Shown here one piece after another: positions 45,301 through 55,666 of a DNA stretch of 64,000 nt. The translations under genes and the position numbers were made by a program. The stretch lies in NCBI GenBank assembly GCA_914767885.1, contig CAJZBQ010000045.1, forward strand, positions 186,001 to 250,000, read 5' to 3'. The stretch's first letter is position 1; each line of letters starts with the position of its first letter. Source of the stretch: Blepharisma stoltei (lineage: Eukaryota; Ciliophora; Heterotrichea; Heterotrichida; Blepharismidae). The notes beneath the pieces were generated by a model, which saw only the letters and a program-made list of their open reading frames with translations, was not told the origin of the DNA and searched no databases.

Positions 45301-46717
45301 TACTTCAGCTGCTAATTCTTACGAAAAATTACAAACACTGAACCATGACTGTAATCTTGCCAGCCTAATCCAAAATTCTTTATCTACAAAGAAGGTTATT
45401 GATGATGTGATTTTTAGGCTAAAACAAATACATAGCTTTCTCATGCAAAAAGGAAGAATTTCTATATTAATACATAGCTCAGATTTATCTCAGTCTGCAG
45501 AAATTATTGAAAGATTTGAGTTGTTAACAAATGCTTTGAGTATTGAATATCCGAAATTTAATGAAAAAATTGAAAAAATTACATTGGAAAGGTTTGAGCC
45601 GTTTTTGTATCAAATTTATTTTACACTCCCTATGCAGGTTAACCATGTAGTCGAAACTTATATGGGAACATCTCTGTTAAATAAAGATTATCCAGCTTTG
45701 CTTGTATTATCTGAATTAATGACGCTAAATATTCTTAATCATGAGCTGAGAGAAAAGGGTGGAGCATATGACGCAGGCTGCAGAGTTAATCCTAGCAATG
45801 GAACAATTACGATATTTTCACACCGAGACCCAAATAATTTAAAAGTTTATAATGCCTTTGAAAAATCTATACAAGCTTATTCAAGCGGAGAATTTGGGTA
45901 TTATTTATATAGGGATAATATATCTTTTAGAATTGAATTTTTATTAATTTATAATAAAATTGTTAATATTAAATTCAAATTAATAAAATATAAAATAGAT
46001 GAAGCTAAATTAGCGACTTTTGCGAAGGTTGATAAGCCACTTCCAGCATATCAGAAAGGATTAGCAATGTTTATTAACAGTAAATTATATTTAGATGTTA
46101 CTAATGAAATGAGACAAAGTATGAGAGAACAAATATTGGAAGTAAAAAGAGATGATTTAATTAGGGTAAACCATGATTATTTAATGAAGCCTTTGGAAAA
46201 AGGATTAAGCTCGAGAATCATTTTTGGAGTGGAGAAAGTTGAAAAAACTGTGCTAACTCCCCTCACTCTGTGAGAACGAATTCATTGAAAAAATTCATAT
46301 TTTTTTAGGTAAAAGCCCACCCTCTGTAAACAAAAAATGTTTTTTAATATAAAAACTTTTTATAAAAATATTTTTATTTATAATTGAGAATTAATGTAAT
46401 AAAATCTCTAGCTAATTCTGTTTAATTTTAAACAAATAAAGTTGGCCTGCTCTAAACAGGTGATAATTGAATAATTTAGTTAGTTTAATTTTAAAAAGCT
46501 TGCATTTTAAAACATAAATTTTAAAATTAAATAAATTTGTGCTTTCCAGTTTTTTGAGATTTTGTATTTTCTATATAAATTTAAACAAATATCAATCCCC
46601 CTCCGTTAGCGAACAAAATATTTTGTTCGCTCACGGTAAGGGGGAATAAGAGAAGCTGGGTGGATTGTTCAAAGACCAATTGAAATAGTGTCAGATAAAC
46701 TTAATGCAGAATCCTAA
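42353..46717 (+). CDS. Presequence protease (PreP/PITRM1/Cym1, M16C) with six inserts
   Basis: A metalloprotease that degrades mitochondrial targeting peptides inside a clam-shell chamber. Landmarks: LPHSLERLCLCGSQNYPIKDPF, GSDFTMFPFSTQN, LDSAFFPLL, FYHPSNATFFFYGD, RPSQFSMTFLCNE, REKGGAYDAGCRVNPSNGTITIFSHRDPN and VDKPLPAYQKG. Removing six TA-bounded inserts gives 1001 codons (human PITRM1 about 1037). The zinc motif HxxEH reads H65-S-L-E68-R69: the second His is Arg (CGT, 42557-42559). TGA encodes Trp several times. The N-terminus (MLKAKRHFSWQLTRF) suits mitochondrial import. Confidence 0.92.
42722..42989. mobile_element. 268-bp IES holding a degenerate M1 MITE
   Basis: TA 42720-42721 to TA 42988-42989. 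Excision gives NLLYVNLYLDSAFFP. Inside, TTACTCCCCCATCCGTGATCGAAC at 42779 and GAGGGGAGTTA at 42974 look like a shrunken MITE. Confidence 0.8.
43245..43357 (+). other. IES, 113 bp
   Basis: TA 43243-43244 to TA 43356-43357. Excision gives YEELIDYHKKFYHPSN, as in PreP homologues. Confidence 0.8.
43476..43867. mobile_element. M1-family MITE in the presequence protease
   Basis: TA 43474-43475 and 43866-43867; complete left hairpin and double right motif. Excision gives NKFTKQEIDSEI. Confidence 0.9.
44584..44686 (+). other. IES, 103 bp
   Basis: TA 44582-44583 to TA 44685-44686. Excision gives IEKLEIKEENKEEEE. Confidence 0.75.
45908..45997 (+). other. Probable IES, 90 bp, open in frame
   Basis: This stretch is 3n long and has no stop, so it could be translated, but it is AT-rich (Ile/Tyr/Lys/Asn) and splits a conserved region. 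TA pairs 45906-45907/45996-45997 or 45899-45900/45989-45990 each remove 90 bp and give SSGEFG...DEAKLATF. Confidence 0.55.
46256..46648. mobile_element. Diverged M1-like MITE, reverse-oriented
   Basis: TA 46254-46255 and 46647-46648. The right hairpin TAGCGAACAAAA...TTTTGTTCGCTCACGG marks the family in inverse orientation; many substitutions. Excision gives EKTVLREAGWIVQRP and the final 20 codons of the protease. Confidence 0.8.
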
Positions 46718-47027
46718 TAAAAACTTATACGTAATAATCGATCATAATAAAATAGCACAGATTCAGCTCTAGAAATCTTCTATTTTAGTAAGTATGGGAT
46801 TGGTGATTTGAAAAGTATCGAAGCTATTTTGATGATATATTAGCTTCTTTTTAAAAACATTATTATAAGGCATTTTAGATTTGATTTATAGTGATAGAAA
46901 AGCTAAATAGGATATATCTTGTTTATATGTTTAGAGCTTAAACTCATCTTTAAAATTAAACAAGAAAAACTGTTTACTGATACTAAGCGCTCCATTTAAT
47001 TATTCATATCCACGATTTATTATTCAC
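46718..47027. other. Convergent intergenic region
   Basis: AT-rich 3' ends of two convergent genes. No terminator structure or repeat recognised. Confidence 0.4.
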
Positions 47028-48904
47028 TTAAAACTCTTCAAGCTCACTAATATTAACCGGAGGTTTCCAATAATTATATTCACTATATTCATCCTCTCCT
47101 ATTTTCTGTATTTCTTCCACTTTATTTTCCACTTCAGGTTCACAAATTTCTTCACTATTTTCTTTTCTTTCCTCTTCTTTCTTTTCCTCTTCTTGCTGCT
47201 GAATCGTACTTTCCGGTAAATCATAATCTTGCTCACTTCCCAGCCTTGACCTCGTTCCAGCCGGTTTTCCTCCTAGCTCTATACAATCCAGCCTATTTTG
47301 TGGAATCAAAAAGCTGCTTACAAACATTTTCCACTCATTTGATTCACCTAATAAATTATCAATTGTAGGATATGACGAATTTTCGATTATTAAATTTCCT
47401 ATTTTTGTGGCATAGCCTAAATGGCCTTTTCTGATATCAATTTTTTGGTTTGGAATAATCTGAGATTGCATTAGTTCATAAAGTCTCTGTGGAAGCTCAG
47501 CTTGCGATAGTAGCTGAATATAAATTACTGAGAGTTTCAAGGCGTCTGATTTAGTTTCAAAAATTGAGCTGATAAGCTTATAATAAGCATTGTGGAGAAA
47601 TGAATTCCAATAGTTTTGGAACATTAAATCCTAAATTATAGTTACTGTAGAAATTTTGAGAATTTGGGAATCTGCAAGAAGAGTGTTGAATCTTTGAGAA
47701 GGAATTTTGATGGCTGAAGCCAAAATTTCAATCATTCTGATTTTACCTTCACCTAAAATTGGTATTTCTTCATTAAATGAAGTTCTGATAGTTCCTTCAT
47801 CATTTTTTAGTATGTTTTCAATCTGTTCCATATATTTAACCATTTCAGATATACAAATTTATGGGTTATAATTCAAATCTCTTTTGTTTAAATAATCTAT
47901 TTTTTATTAAAATAGTTTATTTTTTTTATGAATTTCTATATAAATAGGTATATAATTTTTTGATCCTCTTCATCAATAATTTTATTATCATCATCACTAT
48001 TATCAGGATCAGGCATATCCACATTATTAAATAAGCAGCATAAAAGCCTTGATGCTTCTTTTTTCACTATGGGATTTCCTTCAAAAACCTGCTTAAAAAT
48101 ATGTTCAATGCACTCATCGCCTAATAAATACCCAAAAATATATCCCCAGTTTTTTATTTGTGCCTTTTTTGATACGATTTCAATGAGCAAGCTACTTGCG
48201 TTGTAAACAGTTTCTATTGTATTTTCAGAAGAAATGCAATAGACAACTTTTTCAATTAAATCGAAAAGTGCATCTTGAAATTCAGGATTTCCATATTCCT
48301 CTTCTAAAAGGATAAATTAAGCATAGGGATAATAATCGTTTTCTTATTCTTTTCCAAAATGTGGGAATTATATAAAACACAATAAAAGTCTTCCTATAAG
48401 ATCTGCCAAACTTTTGCTGTAAAAATGCCTAATTATCAAGTCTATACGATTTTCATCATGTAAAAACCTCAGAACTTCATAAGCCGAAGTTGATAATAGA
48501 GACTGCATAACTTTACTTAAATAGCCTAATGAAGTGATATTAAGGCACTCTTGGCTATTTAAATAGCTATAAAGCTTTTCTAAAAGCGCATTTCCTTTAA
48601 TTATTCTGTTGTTGATTTCTTGAGAGCTGCAAGCTAAAAACTCACAAGCCACAAAAGGGTATTTAAATCTAAGTTTAGAATCGAGATATTCAGGAGGCTC
48701 AGCAATAAGATAATTTATTAGAACTTCCAGTTTTGCGTTATCAAGGAAATCCAGAAATTTTTTATTTGATAACCTAAGCTCAGCTGCAGCATCATCGCCA
48801 TAGTCCATTACTGCTTCAAGAGTGAGGCCTTCTTTATCGAAGATTTTATCAAAAGCTGGGGAACTTTGACGAAATCTTGCTCTTCCAAGCATTCCTAAGT
48901 TCAT
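47028..48904 (-). CDS. SAPS-domain protein, PP6 phosphatase regulatory subunit
   Basis: SAPS proteins bind the Sit4/PP6 catalytic subunit. The N-terminal signature is clear: IFDKEGLTLEAVMDYGDDAAAELRLSNKKFLDFL, LINYLIAEPPEYLDSKLRFKYPFVACEFL, LGYLSKVMQSLL. Later comes KISTDLMFQNYWNSFLHNAYYKLI. The C-terminus is Glu-rich and acidic, with EYNYWKPP near the end. Two IESs (84 and 101 bp) and one 15-nt intron leave 558 codons. The 84-bp IES position is the least certain. Confidence 0.88.
47631..47645 (-). other. 15-nt intron in the SAPS gene
   Basis: GTAACTATAATTTAG on the minus strand. Removal gives KISTDLMFQNYW. Confidence 0.85.
47852..47952 (-). other. IES, 101 bp
   Basis: TA 47850-47851 to TA 47951-47952. 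Excision gives EEDQKIISEMVKYMEQ. Confidence 0.8.
48315..48398 (-). other. Inferred IES, 84 bp
   Basis: TA 48313-48314 to TA 48397-48398. It removes two in-frame TAA codons and gives SLADLILLEEEYGNPEF. Confidence 0.6.
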
Positions 48905-49152
48905 TAAATGTCTATATTTATAATAAAAACCAACAAAAACTAAAAAATTTTCATATAAAGTAAAAATGATAAGATAGAAAAGAAAAAAACTGCTATATAA
49001 ATAGTAAAAATTTAATAGTTCAATGAGGTATGAGACAGCTTAAAATACTTTATATTTAAGTTATATTTATACAAAAGAAATTTGAATATGATAAGAAATC
49101 AACAAAAATAGCTATTTTTATCATAATTAATTTAAATATATATATAATTAAA

Positions 49153-49668
49153 ATATGGCATCTTCGTCTGGGCATGGCCTCTCGGCCATGTAGCCTCGAC
49201 TCATATTTTAACTATATCCGGCAAGGTTTTGCATTTCAGAAAGGGACAGCAATGCTAGGTAAGCAATTCTGGTGGTGCTCAGAGCCTAGCCCAAGTCTAT
49301 TTTCAGGGTGTTTTTTTTCCTCATGGGAAAGGAGGCACGTGAGTTGGAAAGGGGAAGCTCAGCCAAGTCAGTTAGGACCAATCGGGCAACTCCCTAGCGT
49401 GAAACTGGGCGTTACGTCCCAGGCTTCGTGTTTTTCCTTTTTGCCGAAAGCCTACCAGAAAACCCATTTTTTATGGATTTTTTCGGAATGGCAACCCATG
49501 TCCTCAAGCGAAGTCGCTCAGTCATGAGCCGTCGAAGTCGGCAACGTCTACCACTAGACGCACCCTGGCGAAACAAAGCTGGTCGACCCAGAGGCCAGTG
49601 GGCCCGATGCGCCGAAGGGCAGGCGGAAGCTCTGGGATGGCAACCCCGTAAGGGACGTTAAGCGTATA
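49153..49668 (+). mobile_element. GC-rich retroelement, intergenic copy
   Basis: Begins TTAAAATATGGCATCTTCG with a GGCC hairpin and matches the minus-strand copy at 26342 over most of its length (shared GGGCAACT.CC.AGCGTGAAAC, GGGCGTTACGTCCCAG). It then diverges near 49500. No clear target duplication seen. ORFs here are not recognised proteins. Confidence 0.7.
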
Positions 49669-50003
49669 AATTTAATAGAATATAATTTAAATGTATATTA
49701 ATATATTAATCTCTTATTAAAACTTATTATTTTCAACTTTTCTTTGTTTCACCAGAGGTCAATATGCAGTTATTCATATAATATAAAACAATTATACCTC
49801 CGTCTAAGAATTCAAAATGATTGAGGAAGCGAAGGTTTTGTTAGGTTAGGGCTAGGCTGGCCTCAAAATAGGCTTTATCTGCGATAACACTAACAGAGGT
49901 GACGCAGGATAGAGAGGTTAAACTTTAAGATAATAATAAATTAAACCCAATGCGAGCAATTAATGATAAATAAGTTATTTATTCTCAAATTACTTTTAAA
50001 TAT
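49669..50003. other. Intergenic, nothing recognised
   Basis: Mixed AT-rich and moderately GC-rich DNA between the retroelement and the DUF229 gene 3' end; no ORF or RNA recognised. Confidence 0.4.
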
Positions 50004-53000
50004 TTATTCTTTAATTGAAAGTGCCGCATTCGCCAACAATTCTTCATTGCACATACAATATTTTGCAGGCACATGCAGCGAAGATGCTAAGTCTTCACAA
50101 GGTCCTTCATACTTATCCAGCCTATTTACAAAGAGCAGTTGCGATCCTCTCTTCCTATTTCTATAAAAAATCTGATCCGTTCTAAACGACCCCGGTCTTA
50201 ACGCTCTTTTCCTCGATTTAATCAGCCATAAAATTTCAAATTTGGCTCCCCCTTCCACAAGAACATGCACTTTAATCATCTCCTGTGTCTTATCAATAGG
50301 TACCCCCCAAACTTCTAAAATTTCTTGCAAAACTAACTGTTTGCATACTTTCTTTAGCCTAAACGTCATATGTAGCTGCATATTTAAAAAATAAAGCGTC
50401 TCAATTAGCATTTCATCAACCAATTTCATGACTTCTTTATAATCTTTTTCATTTTTTACAATATCTTTCATATACTCAAAAGATCGGCAGCTACATAGCC
50501 ATGCATCAATACTAAATTCATTACAAGTTGTATTATCAGGGGTATAAGCAGTCATTAAATTTCTAGAAGCCCCAAAATCTACACCAGTGGTTAGTTCTGC
50601 TAAATGTAGAGTTAGGTATCTTTGATGGATTTTTGTAGTCAGTCTATGTGTGTTATGGACTAAATTGTCTATTGAGTTAGGAACTTTTGAAAGCAAGCTA
50701 TCTGAGGCGATGAAAAAGAAAGCGGGGAGTCTTCATTCAACTGCAGCTTCTTCAGTGCTCCATCATTCGCCATATCTCATGCCATGGTCTCCTTCTAAGA
50801 TAATGGCTACTTCTTCTTCTCTTGAAAGAATTTTCTTTAAAAATGCAGTTAGTTCTTCGTCAAGGGTAATTGCATGGAGCCCTGTGGACTCGTGGCCTGC
50901 GTCTAGGTGCATGTTGATTCATTTATTGGTATCTGGATAAATTTCAAGCAGCTCCCAAGCGTAGTCTAATATACGCCCTTCCTATAGATGGCGCGCAATG
51001 CGCCATCATCGGCCATGTCGGGAGAGGGTTCTCCACGAGGAATGGTTCCACGTGTGGAACCCTCTTTTTCCACGAGCCAAAAAGAGGGTTCCACACGTGG
51101 AACATTTCCTCGTGGAGAACCCTCTCCCGACATGGCCCGATGATGGCGCATTGCGCGCCATCTATAGGAAGGGCGTATATGTAATCATGGGCCATTTTTT
51201 GGCCTATGCACCTTTGCTGATTGATATCGTCTTTTAAGTCGGCGAAATCAGCATATTTGACAGCTGCGCAATAAAATTCGTTTATTGTGTAGTCAACTGG
51301 GACGTCTCTTCCGAGAACTGGGGCGAATTGTTCATTGCAGCTGTCCATAGCCATTAGTGATATAAATCCATAAACTCTTATTTCCCTCCCCTTTTAAATT
51401 GGAGCAAAAATCCTGCCAGTCTAAAGGGGGTCATTATGTTAAATTTCTCTATAAAAAAATATAAATAAAGCTTATATATTTGAAATTTAATTAATTTTAT
51501 GAAGAATTAATGTAAAAATTTTGCCTTTTCAGTGTTAATATGTTTAAATTATATTCTAATTACACTTTTATCATTATTAGATCAAAACGAGATATGTAAA
51601 ATTAGTATTTTCACCTTCACGATTTCCTATTGAAAATTAAGGTTCCCAAAAAAATGAAAATTCTACCGATATTTTTATTCCTATTTAATGGGGGAGGGGG
51701 AGTTAATAAGTTTCATAAATCAGGTGGATAAGGATTTTTTTGTTTCATTCTTTCTAGATAGTTAATCCCTGAATAAACATAAACTTGGTTTTCTATACTT
51801 GCATGGTCTTGGATATTATGAATTTTAAAGTCAAAAACTTTATGTGTAGAATTTTCATTCAGACTGTTTAAGTATGCCACTGTTGTAGGGAGTTTTCTTA
51901 TGAAATGTCTGCGTGATAAGCTATCACAAGCTATATGGACAATTGTGATAGGCTTTTTTAAAATCCCTTTATGAGCTTTTGTGTTTTCTTTAGCAAGTTT
52001 ATGAAGAGTTTCATTATATCGAGGCCTCATAATAGGAATATCAAATTTTCCAGACTTAAACTATAATGCTTAAAATCTTTCGTGTCATTCTTCTTTGCCT
52101 CACACGCTTTTACCGAACTGTCTATTTCAGGTAGTTTTTAGACCACAGTTCTTTCCCCTGCCGATTCTGGAGGATTAAAATGATATTTGAGACCACAGTT
52201 AATTGTAGTCGCCAAGGATATATATTTAGTCTCCGCCACCATATTAATTATAAAATTTTTCCAAAGGTTTCGCATGAAGCTAAAATAAATTCTTCAGAGT
52301 TTAGCTTTGCAGGGTGACCTGGATAGCTGTGAACGTCTCATTCATTGCCAACTCGATTTACAAGCTTAAATCCGGGTTTATTTCCTGAGACATAGCGCCC
52401 TTTAGCACCATTCAAGCATTCTAATTTCAATAAATTGCTATTGTAATCTAAGCTAATATTTGCTTTTTTAGAATTATATACATTAAAATGGCGTGGTAAC
52501 CAGCCCACCGTCTTAATTTTGTAGTTGCCATTCCACAGGGTGAGCAGCGACATTGAGGAAGGAGGATGGCGTTTGAAATGCGTCCTGGCCATGTTTTCTT
52601 GGTTTGATGAAGCACAATGTCGTGATAGCTGACCACATGCTTCTTCTTCCAAATCCAGATTTTTGCCTCTTGGGAAATGGCTCCGAAAGTTGGAAAGGGA
52701 TTCCCAGAAGAGCCAATGTTAGTTTCTTGGCCAATCGTAACTGTTTTCAACCATGAAGCCAGGAGTTACGCACTCAGCCTCGGATTTTCATTTTGACTGA
52801 GAGTCGACTAGATATTGAATTTTTCATGGTGGGCAACCTTTGTTGACGCACTGCACAGTTACAAAGCTCATCGATCTGTAGGGTGAAGAACCTTCGCGAT
52901 ATGCTAAATACGAACTGGTGAGCAGGTGGGGAAGCTTTAGGGGTGGAAGCAGTGGTGTTCAGGACTTTTCTATAAGTCTAGTAAACTTTAACGCTTTTTT

Positions 53001-53785
53001 TCGAATTAATTTGTGAGCATTTTGGGTATTTTTTGTATGGGAAAATTGTGTCACCATCCTTTTTTGAGTATCCTCAATTTGTAGGTAAACAAGCTAGTCT
53101 GTCTCTTAAGTATTCGAGATCTGAAGTGCTGTCATATACATAAAAATGGTGACGACAGACCACCCGACCTTTCGACACTATTTCTTCAACAGCAGCAGGC
53201 AACGGCCCAGTGTTGAGGATTTAGGTGGAAAGGGGTCGGTAATCCTTTATGCATAGTCGGGCTGGGTTTTCCTCGGGCCAGGGAGCTAATCCCTGGACTT
53301 AAAGTTTTTCTTCCGGTACAACCATTGGAAAGGGCAAGTTCGGCCAATGCCTGACGGGCAATATGACCCTCAGACCCTGAAGACGGTATTTGCCTAACGA
53401 GAAACTGGGAGTTTCGATCCAGGTGTAGCCCTTAGACTCCAGAAGCCATGGAAGTCAAGACTGGTGCGCGAAGCTTCATCTGCGGCGACGGGGAAGGGTG
53501 TCCGCTGGGATCCCTCAGGGATGATGAGCGTGTAGGGGTGCAAATCCCCGGCCCTTGCGAAAGCGAATGGCTCAATCTAATCTAATCTGAATCTGAAGTA
53601 CTGTCAAGTAAAATAGGTTCTGGGAAATCCAAATTTTCAGGGACTGTATTTGTATTATTACTCATTCAGCTGTGCTTAAGTTGGTAAGGTGTAGCTATAT
53701 TTTTTTTATTGTCAAAACTTGGCGAAATTACTAAAAATCCGATTCAAATAAAAATAAGCAGAGCCAAAGTATAATAATTTTTCAT
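50004..53785 (-). CDS. DUF229 protein (alkaline-phosphatase/sulfatase fold, type II membrane)
   Basis: N-terminal signal anchor MKNYYTLALLIFIWIGFLVI, then YPKCSQINSK, LLKLECLNG, a Cys segment (SEEFTINCGLKYHFIP), ITIVHIACDSLSRRHFIRKLPTT (metal-site Asp and nucleophile-region Ser), QQRCIGQKMAHDYILDYAWELL, MHLDAGHES and ILEGDHGMRYGEWW (DHG metal ligands). This order is typical of DUF229. Six TA-bounded inserts (472, 505, 80, 137, 325, 208 bp) come out to leave exactly 684 codons with no internal TAA/TAG. It probably acts in the secretory lumen; substrate unknown. Confidence 0.85.
50972..51179. mobile_element. 208-bp palindromic foldback MITE in the DUF229 gene
   Basis: TA 50970-50971 and 51178-51179. 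The termini TATACGCCCTTCCTATAGATGG and their complement are near perfect. The interior is the same as the copy at 10003. Excision gives AHDYILDYAWELL. Confidence 0.9.
51381..51705. mobile_element. M3-family MITE in the DUF229 gene
   Basis: TA 51379-51380 and 51704-51705. CCCTCCCCTTTTAAATTGGAGC at left, GGGGGAGGGGGAGTTA at right. Excision gives PDLWNLRVYGFIS. Confidence 0.8.
52041..52177 (-). other. IES, 137 bp
   Basis: TA 52039-52040 to TA 52176-52177. Excision gives LKYHFIPIMRPRYNE. The insert contains a copy (52140-52150) of AGACCACAGTT that also occurs in the adjacent exon (52190-52200). Confidence 0.7.
52208..52287 (-). other. IES, 80 bp
   Basis: TA 52206-52207 to TA 52286-52287. Excision gives SEEFTINCGLKYHF, matching the DUF229 Cys motif. 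It contains a block also found at 62610-62645 (GGATATAT...CCACCATATTAATTAT). Confidence 0.7.
52479..52983 (+). mobile_element. 505-bp TA-bounded insert made of a GC-rich retroelement
   Basis: TA 52477-52478 to TA 52982-52983. Inside, the retroelement starts TATACATTAAAATGGCG. Excision gives SVKVYNSKKANISL. No clear long target duplication. Confidence 0.75.
53135..53610 (+). mobile_element. GC-rich retroelement with 16-bp target duplication; TA excision also in frame
   Basis: ATCTGAAGTGCTGTCA (53119-53134) and ATCTGAAGTACTGTCA (53591-53606) flank a 456-bp element starting TATACATAAAAATGGTG and ending CAATCTAATCTAATC. Either precise loss of one duplication, or TA 53137-53138 to TA 53609-53610 (472 bp), restores the frame; the latter changes one Leu to Tyr. 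Confidence 0.88.
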
Positions 53786-53844
53786 AAAGCCCTTTTATAT
53801 TAAATCCTTAATTAATCTCAATTAAGAATATTTTTATATCTAAT

Positions 53845-55135
53845 TTAGTCCATTCTTTCCACTCTCAGCTCAGACTGCCCTAGCAGGATGATATCATTTT
53901 CAAAAACCTCGGTTTTTACCGATTTGGTCTGTTTTTCAATTGTATAAGTTGTGTGAAAATATCGATACAATTTTTTGCTGTCAAGAGCCTTGATTATCCA
54001 TATTCCATTTACACATAAAATTTCTGCATGTTTTCTTGTCAACGTCAAATCGGGGTTATAAATAAAGTCGTCTTTTGCCCTTCCCAGGGTAACTCTTTTA
54101 TTTTCAATCACATATCGTGCCCTATCAGAATCCATGAGGCCAAAAGTTACTGTTAATGAGTTTGAGCCATTTACCTCTTGAACTTCTAAAATGCAATTTC
54201 CTGCTTTTAGTGCAAGTCCAGGGAATAATAACAATGATTTTTCTATAATCTTGCATGAAATTAATTGTATTGATGGGGCTTCTTGAATCAAAAGATGACC
54301 CTTTTCAACGGTCAATTCAATTTGGTTATCATTAAAATAAGGAAATCAAAGATCTGGCTTCCCTAACTACCCCTATTGGTAAGCAAACAAAACTATTGAA
54401 AAAAATACTATTTTTATTCCAAAAACGCCCACAGTGAGCGAACTAAAAATTATTTACGAAAAATATTTCGACATATGAGCGAGTAACTATAATGAAATCT
54501 CTAACTAAGATAGTTAAACAAATTGCATTTTTAAACAGAAATTTGTTAAAACAACTTTTTTTCGCTCACTGAGGAGGAAGTAAGGAATTAGTTTTGCCAA
54601 TTGCAAATTTCTTACCTTCTATAATATATTGGTCCTTGTTGTCTAAAATAAGCATCCAATGGTCAGTTTTTTCTTCTTCTTCTTTTACTTCTTTAGGTTT
54701 TATGCTAGTTTTCAGGCTGCTTAGATCGATAAATCTCACTAAATCTTTTATTGAAGTCTCTCCTCATGTATTTAAGCAGCTTGGTATTACCTTACTCACA
54801 CTTTAAATTTGGAATAAAATATCTGTTAAAATTTGAAATTAACCTAGTTTTACATTTATAGGTAAAAATAATTTTTATATAATTGGCTTTGTTCAATTTA
54901 ATAGAAAATTTCTATTTAAATTGATTGAATTTTTGAATTAATTCTTCATAAAAAATAGATTAAAAAAGCAAACAAATGCTCACTTTATATTTTCTATTAT
55001 GTTTTTTTTAAAATTTTATAATCCCAATTTAAAGAGGAGAGTAATATTTTTTTCCCAATTATTATCTAAATCTTCGATTCCTGGGATCTCTTGGCGCACA
55101 TTAAAATGCCCTCCTTTTCTTGAATCATCCCACAT
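53845..55135 (-). CDS. FHA-domain protein, 274 aa
   Basis: FHA domains bind phosphothreonine. Starts MWDDSRKGGHFNVRQEIPG. A first FHA-like segment is YIIEGKKFAIGKTNSLGKPDLWFPYF. The clear second one is NKRVTLGRAKDDFIYNPDLTLTRKHAEILCVNGIWII...ENDIILLGQSELRVE (GR, S/T-R-KH, N landmarks; usual S replaced by T). Two MITEs (249 and 217 bp) split it; 275 codons including the stop remain. Confidence 0.82.
54366..54582. mobile_element. Diverged M1-like MITE in the FHA gene
   Basis: TA 54364-54365 and 54581-54582. Remnants TAACTACCCC, CAGTGAGCGAAC and TCGCTCACTGAGGAGG. Excision gives GKTNSLGKPDLW. Confidence 0.8.
54795..55043. mobile_element. M3-family MITE in the FHA gene
   Basis: TA 54793-54794 and 55042-55043; ends TTACTCACACTTTAAATTTGG and complement of TTACTCTCCTCTTTAAATTGG. 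Excision gives WEKNIKVIPSCL. Confidence 0.8.
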
Positions 55136-55666
55136 TTATAATTGTATCCAGATGGCATGCTAATATGGGAATTTCTATAATATCAATTAAATTGTTTATA
55201 TGCTACCAATAAGGCTGCCTAACTTTTACTCAGAGGCATTTCTCGCATTACTCTGTAAAACATTTTCTAACAGATTGGCCGAAATATTAGTTTTTGCCAA
55301 GTAATTTCTGAAGAGGAAATTTTTTTAACAATTAGTGTTAGGAAAATATCTTTAGGTTAAAAATTATGACAAAAATATGCTACGACCAACAAGGGCTATC
55401 ATTCTAAAATTATAGATAATTCTAACTCCCCCTCTATATGAGCTAGCAAAATCATCAGATAAACTCGATTTTTTTTTAAAAAAATAACTCTGCAAGTACT
55501 CAAAATTTTTAATATACAAATTTTTATACAAAATATTCAGCATATAGCATATACTTTTAAGCTCCTCTTTTAGCGCAATTTTTTTTTCTAGCTAGGAAAT
55601 GGGAGTAAAAATAATTGCAAATATGGAAGATCGTAGCAAAATAATTTAATTTAAATTATAGATACA
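55136..55666. other. Intergenic with one degenerate MITE
   Basis: Between the FHA start and the RING gene stop. AT-rich apart from the element at 55425-55607. Confidence 0.45.
55425..55607. mobile_element. Degenerate MITE-like element
   Basis: TA 55423-55424 and 55606-55607; TAACTCCCCCTCTATATGAGCTAGC at left and CTAGCTAGGAAATGGGAGTA at right give a weak inverted repeat. 183 bp, intergenic. Confidence 0.5.

Noticed and set aside
53500-53590. tRNA-like T-arm (GGGGTGCAAATCCCC) suggesting a tRNA gene or tRNA-derived SINE
   Set aside because: No acceptor or anticodon arms could be fitted by eye; left as part of the retroelement.
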